This document shows positions 17,697 to 26,777 of a stretch of DNA of 64,000 nt, in pieces (position 1 is the stretch's first letter; each line of letters starts with the position of its first letter). The notes under the pieces were generated by a model. The model did no database searches, was not told the DNA's origin, and was given only the letters and a program-made list of their open reading frames with translations. This stretch comes from Pseudomonas sp. PSB18 (GTDB lineage Bacteria > Pseudomonadota > Gammaproteobacteria > Pseudomonadales > Pseudomonadaceae), in contig NZ_NOIN01000001.1 in the NCBI RefSeq assembly GCF_014596565.1, positions 372,001-436,000 of the forward strand, given 5' to 3'. The translations under genes were made by a program, and so were the position numbers.

Positions 17697-19304
17697 ATGG
17701 CCACGCTGCACACCCAGCTCAACCCACGTTCACCGGAATTCATCGCCAACCGCGACGCCATGCTCGAACAGGTCGGGGCCTTGCGCACCCTGCTCGCGCA
17801 AGTCCAGCAGGGTGGCGGGCCCAAGGCCCAGGAGCGGCACACTTCACGGGGCAAGCTGCTGCCCCGGGAGCGCATCAACCGGTTGCTGGACCCCGGTTCG
17901 CCCTTCCTGGAGATCAGCCCGCTGGCGGCCTATGAGGTTTACGGCGAAGAAGTCCCTGCGGCTGGGGTGATCGCCGGCATCGGTCGCGTGGAAGGCGTCG
18001 AATGCATGATCGTCGCCAACGACGCGACGGTCAAAGGGGGCTCCTATTATCCGCTGACCGTGAAGAAACACCTGCGCGCCCAGACCATCGCCCAACAGAA
18101 TCGCCTGCCTTGCATTTATCTGGTGGATTCCGGCGGCGCCAACCTGCCGCGCCAGGACGAAGTGTTTCCGGACCGGGAGCACTTCGGCCGGATCTTCTTC
18201 AACCAGGCCAACATGAGCGCCCAGGGCATCCCGCAACTGGCAGTGGTCATGGGTTCGTGCACAGCAGGCGGGGCATATGTTCCAGCGATGGCCGATGAAG
18301 CAATCATGGTCCGCGAACAGGCAACCATCTTCCTGGCCGGCCCACCATTGGTAAAGGCCGCCACCGGCGAGGTGGTCAGCGCCGAGGACCTGGGCGGTGC
18401 CGACGTGCATTGCAAGATTTCCGGCGTCGCCGACCACTACGCCGACAACGACGAACATGCCCTGGCCCTGGCCCGCCGCAGCGTCGCCAACCTCAACTGG
18501 CGCAAGCTCGGTGAGTTGCAGACACGCCCCCCCATCGCCCCGCTGTATGCCAGCGACGAGTTGTACGGGGTGGTACCGGCCGATGCCAAGCAGCCTTTCG
18601 ACGTGCGGGAGGTGATCGCGCGCCTGGTGGACGGTTCGGTGTTCGATGAATTCAAGGCATTGTTCGGCACCACATTGGTGTGCGGCTTTGCCCATCTGCA
18701 CGGCTACCCCGTCGCGGTCCTGGCGAATAACGGCATCCTGTTCGCAGAAGCCGCGCAAAAGGGTGCGCACTTTATCGAGCTGGCCTGCCAGCGGGGCATC
18801 CCGTTGTTGTTCCTGCAGAACATCACCGGCTTCATGGTCGGGCAGAAATACGAGGCCGGTGGCATCGCCAAGCATGGCGCGAAGCTGGTCACCGCGGTGG
18901 CTTGCGCCCGGGTGCCGAAGTTCACGGTCATCATTGGCGGCAGCTTCGGCGCGGGTAACTACGGTATGTGCGGACGAGCCTACGACCCACGTTTCCTGTG
19001 GATGTGGCCGAACGCGCGGATTGGCGTGATGGGCGCCGAACAGGCCGCCGGTGTGCTGGTGCAGGTCAAGCGCGAACAGGCCGAACGCAGCGGCCATCCA
19101 TTCAGCGCCGCCCAGGAAGCCGAGATCAAACAACCGATTCTCGATCAGTACGAAGAACAGGGTCACCCCTACTATTCCAGCGCGAGGCTGTGGGACGACG
19201 GCGTCATCGATCCGGCCCAGACCCGCGACATAGTGGGCCTGGCCCTGTCCGCATCACTGAACGCACCTATTGAACCGAGCCGCTTCGGCGTGTTCCGGAT
19301 GTAA
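17697..19304 (+). CDS. liuB: 3-methylcrotonyl-CoA carboxylase beta (carboxyltransferase) subunit
   Basis: A 535-residue carboxyltransferase. It carries the paired crotonase-like domains: N-terminal [45 protein letters not shown] and, in the C-terminal domain, [22 protein letters not shown] and [18 protein letters not shown]. It transfers carboxyl from biotin on LiuD to 3-methylcrotonyl-CoA. ACGGAG precedes the ATG, and spacing to liuA and liuC is 11-13 bases, so the operon is continuous. Confidence 0.96.
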   Translation: MATLHTQLNPRSPEFIANRDAMLEQVGALRTLLAQVQQGGGPKAQERHTSRGKLLPRERINRLLDPGSPFLEISPLAAYEVYGEEVPAAGVIAGIGRVEGVECMIVANDATVKGGSYYPLTVKKHLRAQTIAQQNRLPCIYLVDSGGANLPRQDEVFPDREHFGRIFFNQANMSAQGIPQLAVVMGSCTAGGAYVPAMADEAIMVREQATIFLAGPPLVKAATGEVVSAEDLGGADVHCKISGVADHYADNDEHALALARRSVANLNWRKLGELQTRPPIAPLYASDELYGVVPADAKQPFDVREVIARLVDGSVFDEFKALFGTTLVCGFAHLHGYPVAVLANNGILFAEAAQKGAHFIELACQRGIPLLFLQNITGFMVGQKYEAGGIAKHGAKLVTAVACARVPKFTVIIGGSFGAGNYGMCGRAYDPRFLWMWPNARIGVMGAEQAAGVLVQVKREQAERSGHPFSAAQEAEIKQPILDQYEEQGHPYYSSARLWDDGVIDPAQTRDIVGLALSASLNAPIEPSRFGVFRM

Positions 19305-19317
19305 CCGGGGAATGCCC

Positions 19318-20163
19318 ATGGACCACTTCAACACCCTCGAATTGCTGACCGACCCGCGCGGCGTTGCCACCCTGTGGTTGAGCCGCGAGTCGAAGAACAA
19401 TGCGTTCAACGCCGAAATGATCCGCGAGCTGATCCTCGCGTTGGACCAGGTCAGCAGCGATCAAAGCGTGCGCTTCCTGCTGATCCGCGGTCGTGGCAAA
19501 CACTTCAGTGCCGGCGCCGACCTGGCCTGGATGCAACAGTCCGCCGAGCTCGACTACCACACCAATCTCGACGACGCCCGGGAACTGGCGGAGCTGATGT
19601 ACAACCTCGCCAAGTTGAAGATTCCGACGCTGGCAGTCGTCCAAGGCGCGGCCTTTGGCGGCGCGCTGGGGTTGATCAGCGCCTGCGACATGGCCATCGG
19701 CGCCGATGATGCGCAATTCTGCCTGTCGGAAGTGCGCATTGGCCTGGCCCCGGCGGTGATCAGCCCATTCGTGGTGCAGGCCATTGGCGAACGGGCAGCC
19801 CGACGCTACGCCCTCACCGCTGAACGTTTCGGCGGACAACGTGCGAAAGAGATCGGCTTGCTGTCGGAAAGTTACCCTCCCGAGGCGCTGGACGATCAAG
19901 TCGCGCAATGGATCGATAACCTGTTGCTCAACAGCCCGGCGGCCATGCGCGCCAGCAAGGAACTGCTGCGCGAAGTCGGCAACGGCGCCCTGACCCCGGC
20001 GCTGCGACGGTATACCGAGAATGCCATCGCCCGCATCCGCGTCAGCCCGGAGGGGCAGGAGGGCCTGCGCGCCTTTCTGCAGAAGCGGCCGCCGAACTGG
20101 CAGGCCGAGTCGCCCCCTGCCCCTTCGAAACCTGCCCCGTCGAAACACAAGGAGCCCCGTTGA
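19318..20163 (+). CDS. liuC: 3-methylglutaconyl-CoA hydratase (crotonase family)
   Basis: ATG 19318 sits seven bases after GGGG and is preferred over ATG 19312 and the longer frame; the product is 281 residues. Crotonase features: NNAFNAEMIREL, GRGKHFSAGADLAWM (oxyanion hole), AAFGGALGLISACDMAIG (second oxyanion Gly and acid). It hydrates 3-methylglutaconyl-CoA to HMG-CoA, between LiuBD and LiuE. The C-terminus is Pro/Lys-rich and its TGA overlaps the liuD ATG (TGATG). Confidence 0.93.
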   Translation: MDHFNTLELLTDPRGVATLWLSRESKNNAFNAEMIRELILALDQVSSDQSVRFLLIRGRGKHFSAGADLAWMQQSAELDYHTNLDDARELAELMYNLAKLKIPTLAVVQGAAFGGALGLISACDMAIGADDAQFCLSEVRIGLAPAVISPFVVQAIGERAARRYALTAERFGGQRAKEIGLLSESYPPEALDDQVAQWIDNLLLNSPAAMRASKELLREVGNGALTPALRRYTENAIARIRVSPEGQEGLRAFLQKRPPNWQAESPPAPSKPAPSKHKEPR

Positions 20164-22112
20164 TGAGCGCCCCTGTCCTCACCACCGTGCTGGTGGCCAA
20201 TCGCGGTGAAATCGCTTGCCGCGTGATGCGTACCGCCAAGGCCATGGGCCTGACCACGGTTGCGGTGCACAGCGCCACCGACCGCGACGCCCGCCACAGC
20301 CGCGAAGCCGACATCCGGGTCGACCTGGGCGGCAGCAAGGCGGCCGACAGCTACCTGCAAATCGACAAGTTGATCGCCGCCGCCCAGGCCAGTGGCGCCC
20401 AGGCCATCCACCCTGGTTACGGTTTTCTTTCGGAGAATGCCGGGTTCGCCCGTGCCATCGAAAACGCCGGGCTGATTTTCCTTGGCCCGCCCGCCTCGGC
20501 CATTGATGCCATGGGCAGCAAATCCGCGGCCAAGGCCCTGATGGAAACCGCCGGCGTGCCCCTTGTGCCCGGTTACCATGGCGAAGCCCAGGATCTGGAG
20601 ACGTTCCGCGCCGCCGCCGAGCGTATCGGTTACCCGGTGCTGCTCAAGGCCACCGCCGGGGGCGGCGGCAAGGGCATGAAAGTCGTCGAAGACGTCAGCC
20701 AACTGGCCGAAGCCCTGGCCTCAGCGCAGCGTGAGGCGCAATCGTCGTTCGGCGACTCGCGGATGCTGGTTGAGAAATACCTGCTCAAACCACGTCACGT
20801 TGAGATTCAGGTGTTCGCCGACCAGCACGGCCATTGCCTGTACCTCAACGAACGCGATTGTTCGATTCAGCGCCGTCACCAGAAAGTCGTTGAAGAGGCT
20901 CCCGCCCCAGGCCTGACTCCGGAACTGCGCCGGGCAATGGGCGAGGCCGCCGTGCGCGCGGCCCAGGCGATTGGCTACGTCGGCGCCGGCACGGTGGAGT
21001 TCCTGCTGGATTCGCGGGGCGAGTTTTTCTTCATGGAAATGAACACCCGGTTGCAGGTCGAGCACCCGGTCACCGAAGCGATCACCGGGCTGGACCTGGT
21101 GGCCTGGCAGATTCGCGTTGCTCAGGGCGAGCCGCTGCCGATCACCCAGGAACAGGTCCCACTGTCGGGCCACGCCATCGAAGTACGGCTATATGCCGAA
21201 GACCCGGCCAACGACTTCCTTCCGGCCACCGGGCGCCTGGCGCTGTACCGCGAATCGGCCGCAGGGCCGGGACGGCGGGTCGACAGCGGCGTCGAAGAGG
21301 GTGATGAGATCTCGCCCTTCTACGACCCAATGCTCGGCAAGCTGATTGCCTGGGGCGAGGATCGTGAACAGGCGCGGTTGCGACTGTTGAGCATGCTCGA
21401 TGAGTTTGCCATCGGCGGGTTGAAAACCAACATCGGCTTCCTGCGTCGCATCATCGCCCACCCGGCCTTCGCCGCGGCGGAGCTGGACACCGGTTTTATC
21501 CCACGCTACCAGGCGCAATTACTGCCAGCACCTGGTGAACTGGATGACGACTTCTGGTCCGCAGCCGCCCAAGGTTTTGCCTTGGGTCTGACGCCGCGGG
21601 TACGCCCCGACGATGCCGCTTCCCCCTGGTCCGATACCTCCGGTCTGCGTTTGGGACTGCCAAGGGAAACCACGTTGCATTTGAGCTGCGAGGACCAGGA
21701 TCGAGCGATGACACTGGACGTCCAGGCCACGGCCGCGGAGCTTCGCGGTGAACACCTGGTGATCGACCACAACGGCCTGCGCCATAGCCATCGAGCCATC
21801 CGCCAGGGCGACAGCCTGTATCTGCAATGGCAGGGCGATCTGCGTCGCGTCGAGCTGTACGATCCGCTGGCCGCCGCCGAAGCCAGCCACAGCCACGAGG
21901 GCGGCCTGACCGCGCCCATGAACGGCAGCATCGTGCGGGTGTTGGTGAGCCCCGGCCAGGCAGTAGAGGCTGGCGCGCAACTGGTGGTCCTGGAAGCGAT
22001 GAAAATGGAACACAGCATTCGTGCGCCCAAGGCCGGTGTGATCAAGGCGCTGTATTGCCAGGAAGGGGAAATGGTCAGCGAGGGCAGCGCACTGGTGGCA
22101 TTCGAAGAATAG
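20163..22112 (+). CDS. liuD: 3-methylcrotonyl-CoA carboxylase alpha (biotin) subunit
   Basis: ATG 20163 (after AAGGAG) gives 649 residues; the TTG one codon earlier is inside the previous stop. Domains: biotin carboxylase (VANRGEIACRVMRTAKAMG, KATAGGGGKGMKVV, EMNTRLQVEHPVTEAITG), a linker of about 150 residues and a C-terminal biotinyl domain with EAMKMEHSIRAP carrying the biotinylated Lys. It forms the holo-carboxylase with LiuB. Confidence 0.96.
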   Translation: MSAPVLTTVLVANRGEIACRVMRTAKAMGLTTVAVHSATDRDARHSREADIRVDLGGSKAADSYLQIDKLIAAAQASGAQAIHPGYGFLSENAGFARAIENAGLIFLGPPASAIDAMGSKSAAKALMETAGVPLVPGYHGEAQDLETFRAAAERIGYPVLLKATAGGGGKGMKVVEDVSQLAEALASAQREAQSSFGDSRMLVEKYLLKPRHVEIQVFADQHGHCLYLNERDCSIQRRHQKVVEEAPAPGLTPELRRAMGEAAVRAAQAIGYVGAGTVEFLLDSRGEFFFMEMNTRLQVEHPVTEAITGLDLVAWQIRVAQGEPLPITQEQVPLSGHAIEVRLYAEDPANDFLPATGRLALYRESAAGPGRRVDSGVEEGDEISPFYDPMLGKLIAWGEDREQARLRLLSMLDEFAIGGLKTNIGFLRRIIAHPAFAAAELDTGFIPRYQAQLLPAPGELDDDFWSAAAQGFALGLTPRVRPDDAASPWSDTSGLRLGLPRETTLHLSCEDQDRAMTLDVQATAAELRGEHLVIDHNGLRHSHRAIRQGDSLYLQWQGDLRRVELYDPLAAAEASHSHEGGLTAPMNGSIVRVLVSPGQAVEAGAQLVVLEAMKMEHSIRAPKAGVIKALYCQEGEMVSEGSALVAFEE

Positions 22113-22141
22113 GCATCGGCCCCGTCCAAGGGCCGATCCGG

Positions 22142-22789
22142 TTAGAACCTGATGGTCGCCTGCACGACCACACCGATGATGCGGCATTGCTCGGTGTACA
22201 GGTTTTTCGGGTAAGTCGGGTTGAGCGGTACCAGGTACTGCTGCCCGCTCTCCTCGATCAACTTGCGAAAGGTTGCATCGCTGCTGCCCGGCAACTGGGC
22301 AACCACCAGCTTGCCGGGCACCGCCTCGATGGCCGGGTCCACCAGGATCGACATGCCCTCGGGAATGCTCAGCCCGGTGGGTGCGGTCATCGCATCGCCC
22401 ATCACCACCAGCCAGAATGCATCGCCTTGGGCGTGGTAATCCGTCAACTCATAACGCGCCTGGCTGTAGCGCTCGGGATCGACTTCGCGGATTTCGCCGA
22501 CGTCGTGCCAGTCACTCACCGGGTAGCGGAAGTACGGGTTGTACTTCTGCGCCAGGGCCATGCCCTCTTCGGTCGACGTATCCGGCTCGCGGATCACCAT
22601 CGCCACTTCGAGGAACTCCATCCCCAACGCCTGCAGGACCCGGTTCATGTCTTCGACACTGGGCTCCCGGCGCTTGGTCAGCCAATGGCCGACGCCGCCC
22701 TGTGACATGCCCAGACGCTCTGCGAGCACCACTTGCGTGACGCGCAGCTCCTTCATTTTGGCCTTGACCAACTCTATCCATTTATCCAT
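22142..22789 (-). CDS. XRE/S24-fold repressor (PrtR-like) lacking self-cleavage residues
   Basis: ATG 22789 (MDKWIELVKAKMKELR) gives 215 residues. The N-terminal Cro/CI-type helix-turn-helix (TQVVLAERLGMSQGGVGHWL) is followed by a LexA/PrtR peptidase-fold domain. The usual GDSM nucleophile motif reads GDAM here: codon GCG at 22391-22393 gives Ala133 for Ser. The region where the AG cleavage site is expected reads HDVGEI, and the catalytic Lys position reads TFRKL rather than TFKKL/TFKRL. The repressor is therefore probably not cleaved in a RecA response and may be constitutive or sense something else. It is divergent from the DUF6124 gene, convergent with liuD, and no prophage genes are nearby. 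Confidence 0.82.
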   Translation of the reverse strand: MDKWIELVKAKMKELRVTQVVLAERLGMSQGGVGHWLTKRREPSVEDMNRVLQALGMEFLEVAMVIREPDTSTEEGMALAQKYNPYFRYPVSDWHDVGEIREVDPERYSQARYELTDYHAQGDAFWLVVMGDAMTAPTGLSIPEGMSILVDPAIEAVPGKLVVAQLPGSSDATFRKLIEESGQQYLVPLNPTYPKNLYTEQCRIIGVVVQATIRF

Positions 22790-22917
22790 GAGCGGCACGA
22801 TACGTGGATGACTCCGACCATCAAAACACATATTGTAGTATTTAAATTGCCGTCACAATTACGATGCGTACTATTCTGGATCGAGGATTTCAGCCCACTA
22901 CGGAGAAACTCGACACC

Positions 22918-23256
22918 ATGGATACACTCAGCAAAGACGAGCCCACAGCCCCTTCCAACACCCCGTTCCCCTCGCTACAGGATTGCCCGGCCGCCCAACG
23001 GGCCTTGGACTATTACTTGAAACCGAGTGTTTCGGATGAACAGGAACACCGCTTTTTCGACGTGAACCGCAATATCAATGGCGAAGAAGCCCTTGTCCAT
23101 GCGTGCGACCTGCTGCGCTGTGCGGCAGCCACCGCTCACGAGTCCGCCAACCGGTTACAGGGTTCGAACCGTGACCTGGCATTCTCGGTGGTGCATATGA
23201 TTGATCTGGCCAAGGTCATGCTGGATCGGTCCCTGGACGGCTACCCGACTCGATAA
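22918..23256 (+). CDS. DUF6124-family small protein
   Basis: A 112-residue acidic protein starting at ATG 22918; an upstream in-frame ATG at 22864 is less likely because it falls in the promoter region shared with the divergent repressor. The pattern PSLQDCPAAQRALDYYLKP, then EALVHACDLLRCAAATAHE and a C-terminal HMIDLAKVMLDRSLD, matches the DUF6124 proteins I recall as frequent in Pseudomonas genomes. Function is unknown; no signal peptide or membrane segment. The S24-fold repressor facing it could control it. Confidence 0.75.
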   Translation: MDTLSKDEPTAPSNTPFPSLQDCPAAQRALDYYLKPSVSDEQEHRFFDVNRNINGEEALVHACDLLRCAAATAHESANRLQGSNRDLAFSVVHMIDLAKVMLDRSLDGYPTR

Positions 23257-23342
23257 GCAGCTTGAATCAACGAGAACCGCATCGTGGACGCGGGCGTCAG
23301 GACATATTTTCCAATGCGCGCAATAAAAACATTTGACTTGCA

Positions 23343-23363
23343 AATGATAATGATTATTATTGC
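23343..23363. promoter_or_regulatory. Fur box over the prrF promoter
   Basis: AATGATAATGATTATTATTG matches the Fur consensus of repeated NATWAT hexamers. It overlaps the space between TTGACT (-35, 23333-23338) and TATTAT (-10, 23355-23360), so Fur-Fe would block transcription. Confidence 0.9.
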
Positions 23364-23366
23364 ATC

Positions 23367-23480
23367 AACTGATCGCGAGATCGGTCGATAGTCCAGAAGG
23401 CCTTAGGTCGGACTTCTGGAGTATCTCCTCATCAGGCTAATCACGGTTTTTGACCCGGCTCTTTGCCGGGTCTTTTTTTT
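23367..23480 (+). ncRNA. prrF: PrrF-type iron-responsive small RNA
   Basis: An approximately 114-base RNA begins about seven bases after the -10 TATTAT and ends in a classical terminator (GACCCGGC/GCCGGGTC at 23452-23472, then eight Ts). The segment CTCCTCATCAGGCTAATCAC, followed by GGTTTTTGACCCGG, is the conserved PrrF core that pairs with sodB, sdh and other iron-protein mRNAs (established for pseudomonads). The Fur box directly over the promoter supports iron-starvation induction. I cannot tell whether it is the prrF1 or prrF2 orthologue. Confidence 0.93.
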
Positions 23481-23748
23481 GCCGATTTTCCGGCTGATGG
23501 CTTCAGGCCAATGAAGTCTTTGACGGGGGGTTACTGATTCGATAACGGCTAGGATTTTCCATTTTCAAAGCCTCGTCAGACCGGCAAAAACTATCGACAG
23601 CCAGCACTTGAGAATCAGGTGTGGACTCTCTAAGCTGTTTCTGCGTCCAGGGAGGACGCCCCCTGTTTTATGACGCAATTCGTCTCGATCTACCCTTCCT
23701 TGCGTGTAAAGTAACGGCCATGGAAATCCTCTCAAAGGAATCGTGACC

Positions 23749-24894
23749 GTGGCTAAATCGTCTTTTGATATCAGCGCCAATTTCGACAGCGGCAATATCC
23801 AGGTCGTGGACATCAGCAACCCGTTGCAATCGCTGCTGAAAATCCGTCCCGACACCCGCAGCGCCCACTTCCAGTGGTTCCACTTCAAGGCCAGCGGCTT
23901 GCATGTGGGCCATGAATATTCCTTCCGCCTGCTCAACGCCAGTCAATCGACCTACAGCAAAGGATGGCCGGGTTACCAGGCCGTTGCTTCCTACGATCAT
24001 GTCAACTGGTTCCGTGTGCCCACCCAGTTCGAAGGCGACTCCCTGCGTTTCTACCTGGAAGCCGAACAGCCTCACGCCTGGTTTGCCTATTTTGAGCCCT
24101 ACAGCCGTGGCCGCCATGACTGGCTGATCGAGCAGGCGCAGCACAAGGCCGGAATCGAACTGCTGGCCACCGGTAAAAGCGTCGAGGGACGTGATATCCA
24201 GTTGCTGCGTAAAGGCAGCGGTGCCGAAGGCCGGCGCAAGGTCTGGATCATCGCCCAGCAGCACCCCGGCGAGCACATGGCCGAATGGTTCATGGAGGGC
24301 GTGATCGAACGTCTGCAGGATCAGGACGACGCCCAACTGAACCGGTTGCTGGCCAAGGCCGATCTCTATCTGGTGCCGAACATGAACCCGGACGGCGCGT
24401 TCCATGGGCATCTGCGCACCAACGCCATGGGCCAGGACCTCAACCGTGCCTGGCAGGACGCCAACCCGGAAATCAGCCCCGAGGTATTCTTCGTACAGCA
24501 GCAAATGGAAAAGTATGGCGTCGATCTGTTCCTCGACATCCACGGTGACGAGACCATCCCCCACGTCTTCACCGCCGGTAGCGAGGGCAACCCCGGCTAC
24601 ACACCCCGCATTGCCAAGCTTGAAGAGCGCTTTCGCAGCCACCTCAAGCACCAGACCAAGGACTTCCAGACCACGCATGGCTACACCCGCGACGAACCGG
24701 GCCAGGCAAACATGACCTTGGCCTGCAATGCGGTCGGCCAGAAATACGACTGCCTCTCCTTGACCCTGGAAATGCCGTTCAAGGACCACGACGACCACCC
24801 GAACCCACAGACCGGCTGGTCCGGCAAGCGCTCGATGCAACTGGGCAAGGATGTGCTGAGCACTGTGGCGGATATGGTCGATGAGCTGCGCTGA
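23749..24894 (+). CDS. M14-family cytosolic zinc carboxypeptidase
   Basis: GTG 23749 lies nine bases after AAAGGA; GTG 23743 is the alternative. The product is about 381 residues. An N-terminal beta-sandwich (DISANFDSGNIQVVDIS, HFQWFHFKASGL) precedes the M14 domain with QQHPGEHMAEW (zinc HxxE), NMNPDGAFHGHLRTNAMGQD and LFLDIHGDETIPHVF (third zinc His). This arrangement is that of the bacterial CCP/AGBL-like cytosolic carboxypeptidases. It lacks a signal peptide. Region 23481-23742 upstream holds nothing I recognise beyond its likely promoter. Confidence 0.9.
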   Translation: MAKSSFDISANFDSGNIQVVDISNPLQSLLKIRPDTRSAHFQWFHFKASGLHVGHEYSFRLLNASQSTYSKGWPGYQAVASYDHVNWFRVPTQFEGDSLRFYLEAEQPHAWFAYFEPYSRGRHDWLIEQAQHKAGIELLATGKSVEGRDIQLLRKGSGAEGRRKVWIIAQQHPGEHMAEWFMEGVIERLQDQDDAQLNRLLAKADLYLVPNMNPDGAFHGHLRTNAMGQDLNRAWQDANPEISPEVFFVQQQMEKYGVDLFLDIHGDETIPHVFTAGSEGNPGYTPRIAKLEERFRSHLKHQTKDFQTTHGYTRDEPGQANMTLACNAVGQKYDCLSLTLEMPFKDHDDHPNPQTGWSGKRSMQLGKDVLSTVADMVDELR

Positions 24895-24912
24895 CGCCGT
24901 CTGACCCATTCA

Positions 24913-24948
24913 GCCTGTGGCGAGGGGATTTATCCCCTCGCCACAGGC
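24913..24948. repeat. GGCGAGGGGAT palindrome, copy 1, probable bidirectional terminator
   Basis: GCCTGTGGCGAGGGGATTTA and its complement form a nearly perfect 36-base hairpin between the convergent carboxypeptidase and cytochrome b561 genes. Confidence 0.85.
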
Positions 24949-24976
24949 TTTCTTCGCCCATGACGCTATCGAGCAC

Positions 24977-25519
24977 TCAAGCTCGATCACGCCCGCGCAA
25001 CATGCTATCCAGCACCTCATCCCGCCGCACCCAGCCGTGAAACAGTGCCGCCGCCAGATGCACCAGCACGGTCAGGAACAGCAGGTAGGCCAGGTACCCG
25101 TGGGCCTTGCGCAACACCGCGAACGTCTGGGCATTCGCCGGCAGGATCGAGGGCAGTTGCAGCGAGCTGCTGAGCATCACCGGGTCCCCCGCCGCAGAAA
25201 TCATGCCCCAGCCCAACAGCGGCAAGACCAACATCAAGGCGTACAACAAGATATGCGAGGCCTTCGCCGCCAGTACCTGCCAGCCCGGCAGATCCCTCGG
25301 CAGTGCCGGTGGGCGCGTGGTGAAGCGCACCGCCAGGCGCACGATCACCAACAATAGAATCGCGATGCCCAGGGGCTTGTGCAACTGAAGCAGCCACTCA
25401 TGCCGTTCAGACACCGAGGCCACCATGCCCGCGCCGATGAACAGCATGGCGATGATCATCAATGCCATCAGCCAGTGGAGCAGCCGGGCCAGGGGTGCGA
25501 AGTGACGGGGGGCGCTCAT
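24977..25519 (-). CDS. cytochrome b561-family membrane protein
   Basis: A 180-residue protein with four hydrophobic helices (LLHWLMALMIIAMLFIGAG, LGIAILLLVIVRLAVRF, ILLYALMLVLPLLGWGMI, YLAYLLFLTVLVHLAAALFH) and the haem-ligand His residues of the b561 family. It would pass quinol electrons in the inner membrane. Its ATG overlaps the peroxidase stop by four bases, so it is probably the electron donor for that periplasmic peroxidase. This module is controlled from the ECF-type promoter at 26656-26680. Confidence 0.9.
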   Translation of the reverse strand: MSAPRHFAPLARLLHWLMALMIIAMLFIGAGMVASVSERHEWLLQLHKPLGIAILLLVIVRLAVRFTTRPPALPRDLPGWQVLAAKASHILLYALMLVLPLLGWGMISAAGDPVMLSSSLQLPSILPANAQTFAVLRKAHGYLAYLLFLTVLVHLAAALFHGWVRRDEVLDSMLRGRDRA

Positions 25520-26610
25520 GGGCGGGACTCCTGGGTGGCGGGCAACTGGCTCACTTCGCTGGTACGCCGCAGATAGGAACTGGCATACGCGGCGGAACGC
25601 GCGGCCAGCAGCGGGTCTTCGGAACCCTCGATACCGCTGGGCAGGATCAACGGGTCATAGTTGATGTCTCGGCACTCGCCGTTGTCTTGCGCCTGGGTAC
25701 TCTCCAGCACCAGCGTGCCGGCATTGAGCACCTTGCGATCGGTGGGCCAAGGCTTGCTGGCGTCATTCACCGGATCGCCGGGATTGGCCAGGGTGATGTT
25801 CAACCGCCAGCGCAACGGCCCGGCGGCGAGACGCTTGGTCAGGTCCTGCGCCAGGTAGTCGGCGCCCTGGGCGGGTGGCGCATCCGCCGCGTCCGCAGTC
25901 AGCGGGACCACGCCCCAGCGCACTGCCTGACGCTGCCCGGCCGGATTGACCAGGTAAAACGCATTGATACCGTTGTAGGTTTCGGTGGCATAGCTGGCCG
26001 ACGGCTTGGCGGTCTTGATCCATTGCAGGAACGGCACGGCTTCCGGGTGAGCGGCAAAGAACGCCGGCACTGCTGTCGGGTTCGGTTTCCCCGTGGCGGG
26101 ATCCGGTGACTGGGCCTGCTGGAACTGATAGAACGCCTCAGGCGTGCCCACCGGGAACACCGGCATGCTGTTCATGCCGGTCCGCCATTGCTGGCCGTTG
26201 GCCTGGGTGAAGCGTAGCGCCAGGCTGCGGATCGGTACGCTGCCGTCCGGCGCGTAAGGGTTACCGCTGGGCAAGGCGAAACGTCCAACGACCGGCGTCC
26301 GTGCATCCATGAACACCTGGGCGCTGGAATAGGTTCGCGCCTCGCCGCTGCTTTCGAAATAACCGGCGACACAGACACCCTTCGAGTGATTGCGCCGGAA
26401 GCCCGGATGAACACCATTGTTCTTTTCCAGCACATTGACCAGCGCCTGGGGCGTCAGGCGCTGGGGGTCAAGGGTGCCATTGACGTAGGCAAACGCCCCC
26501 GCCAGTGCGGCAACAATCACCGCAATGCCACCGAGGCGCAACGTCAGGCTGACGGCACTCAACGGCGGCCGAGCCGATGCCGGGCCAGGTGAAGAAGAAG
26601 GGTCAACCAT
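25516..26610 (-). CDS. srpA: catalase-related peroxidase, membrane-anchored (SrpA-like)
   Basis: A 364-residue protein with an N-terminal membrane anchor (residues about 20-45, LTLRLGGIAVIVAALAGAFAYV) and a compact catalase-fold domain: NNGVHPGFRRNHSKGVC (distal His region), DARTPVVGRFALPSGNPY and TYNGINAFYLVNPAGQ with the proximal Tyr region later. It is shorter than monofunctional catalases, as expected for catalase-like peroxidases in the envelope. GGAG lies seven bases before the ATG. Co-transcribed with cytochrome b561 and divergent from an ECF sigma factor gene. The symbol is a family name. Confidence 0.85.
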   Translation of the reverse strand: MVDPSSSPGPASARPPLSAVSLTLRLGGIAVIVAALAGAFAYVNGTLDPQRLTPQALVNVLEKNNGVHPGFRRNHSKGVCVAGYFESSGEARTYSSAQVFMDARTPVVGRFALPSGNPYAPDGSVPIRSLALRFTQANGQQWRTGMNSMPVFPVGTPEAFYQFQQAQSPDPATGKPNPTAVPAFFAAHPEAVPFLQWIKTAKPSASYATETYNGINAFYLVNPAGQRQAVRWGVVPLTADAADAPPAQGADYLAQDLTKRLAAGPLRWRLNITLANPGDPVNDASKPWPTDRKVLNAGTLVLESTQAQDNGECRDINYDPLILPSGIEGSEDPLLAARSAAYASSYLRRTSEVSQLPATQESRP

Positions 26611-26655
26611 GACGAAGCTCCAAGGCTCAAGGCCATTTGAGGAAAGGACCCGTCA

Positions 26656-26680
26656 GACGAAGGCCCGATGGTTTTATTCC
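26656..26680 (-). promoter_or_regulatory. ECF-type promoter of srpA-b561
   Basis: On the minus strand GGAATAA-N14-CGTC. The same elements and spacing occur in the divergent promoter at 26709-26733, indicating control by the adjacent ECF sigma factor. Confidence 0.75.
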
Positions 26681-26708
26681 CATGCCTCGTATTTATTTTT
26701 CCTACGCT

Positions 26709-26733
26709 GGAATAATCTCGTTCGGGGATCGTC
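26709..26733 (+). promoter_or_regulatory. ECF-type promoter of the sigma/anti-sigma operon
   Basis: GGAATAA-N14-CGTC on the plus strand, 45 bases before the sigma ATG. It matches the divergent promoter exactly in both boxes and spacing and would give autoregulation. Confidence 0.75.
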
Positions 26734-26777
26734 TTTCCAGTCTCACCCAGCGACGGCTCACCGGATGCCAAACGCCC

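Noticed and set aside
22142..23256. Prophage remnant around the S24-fold repressor
   Set aside because: No phage structural, lysis or integrase genes on either side; liuD and DUF6124 are ordinary chromosomal genes.
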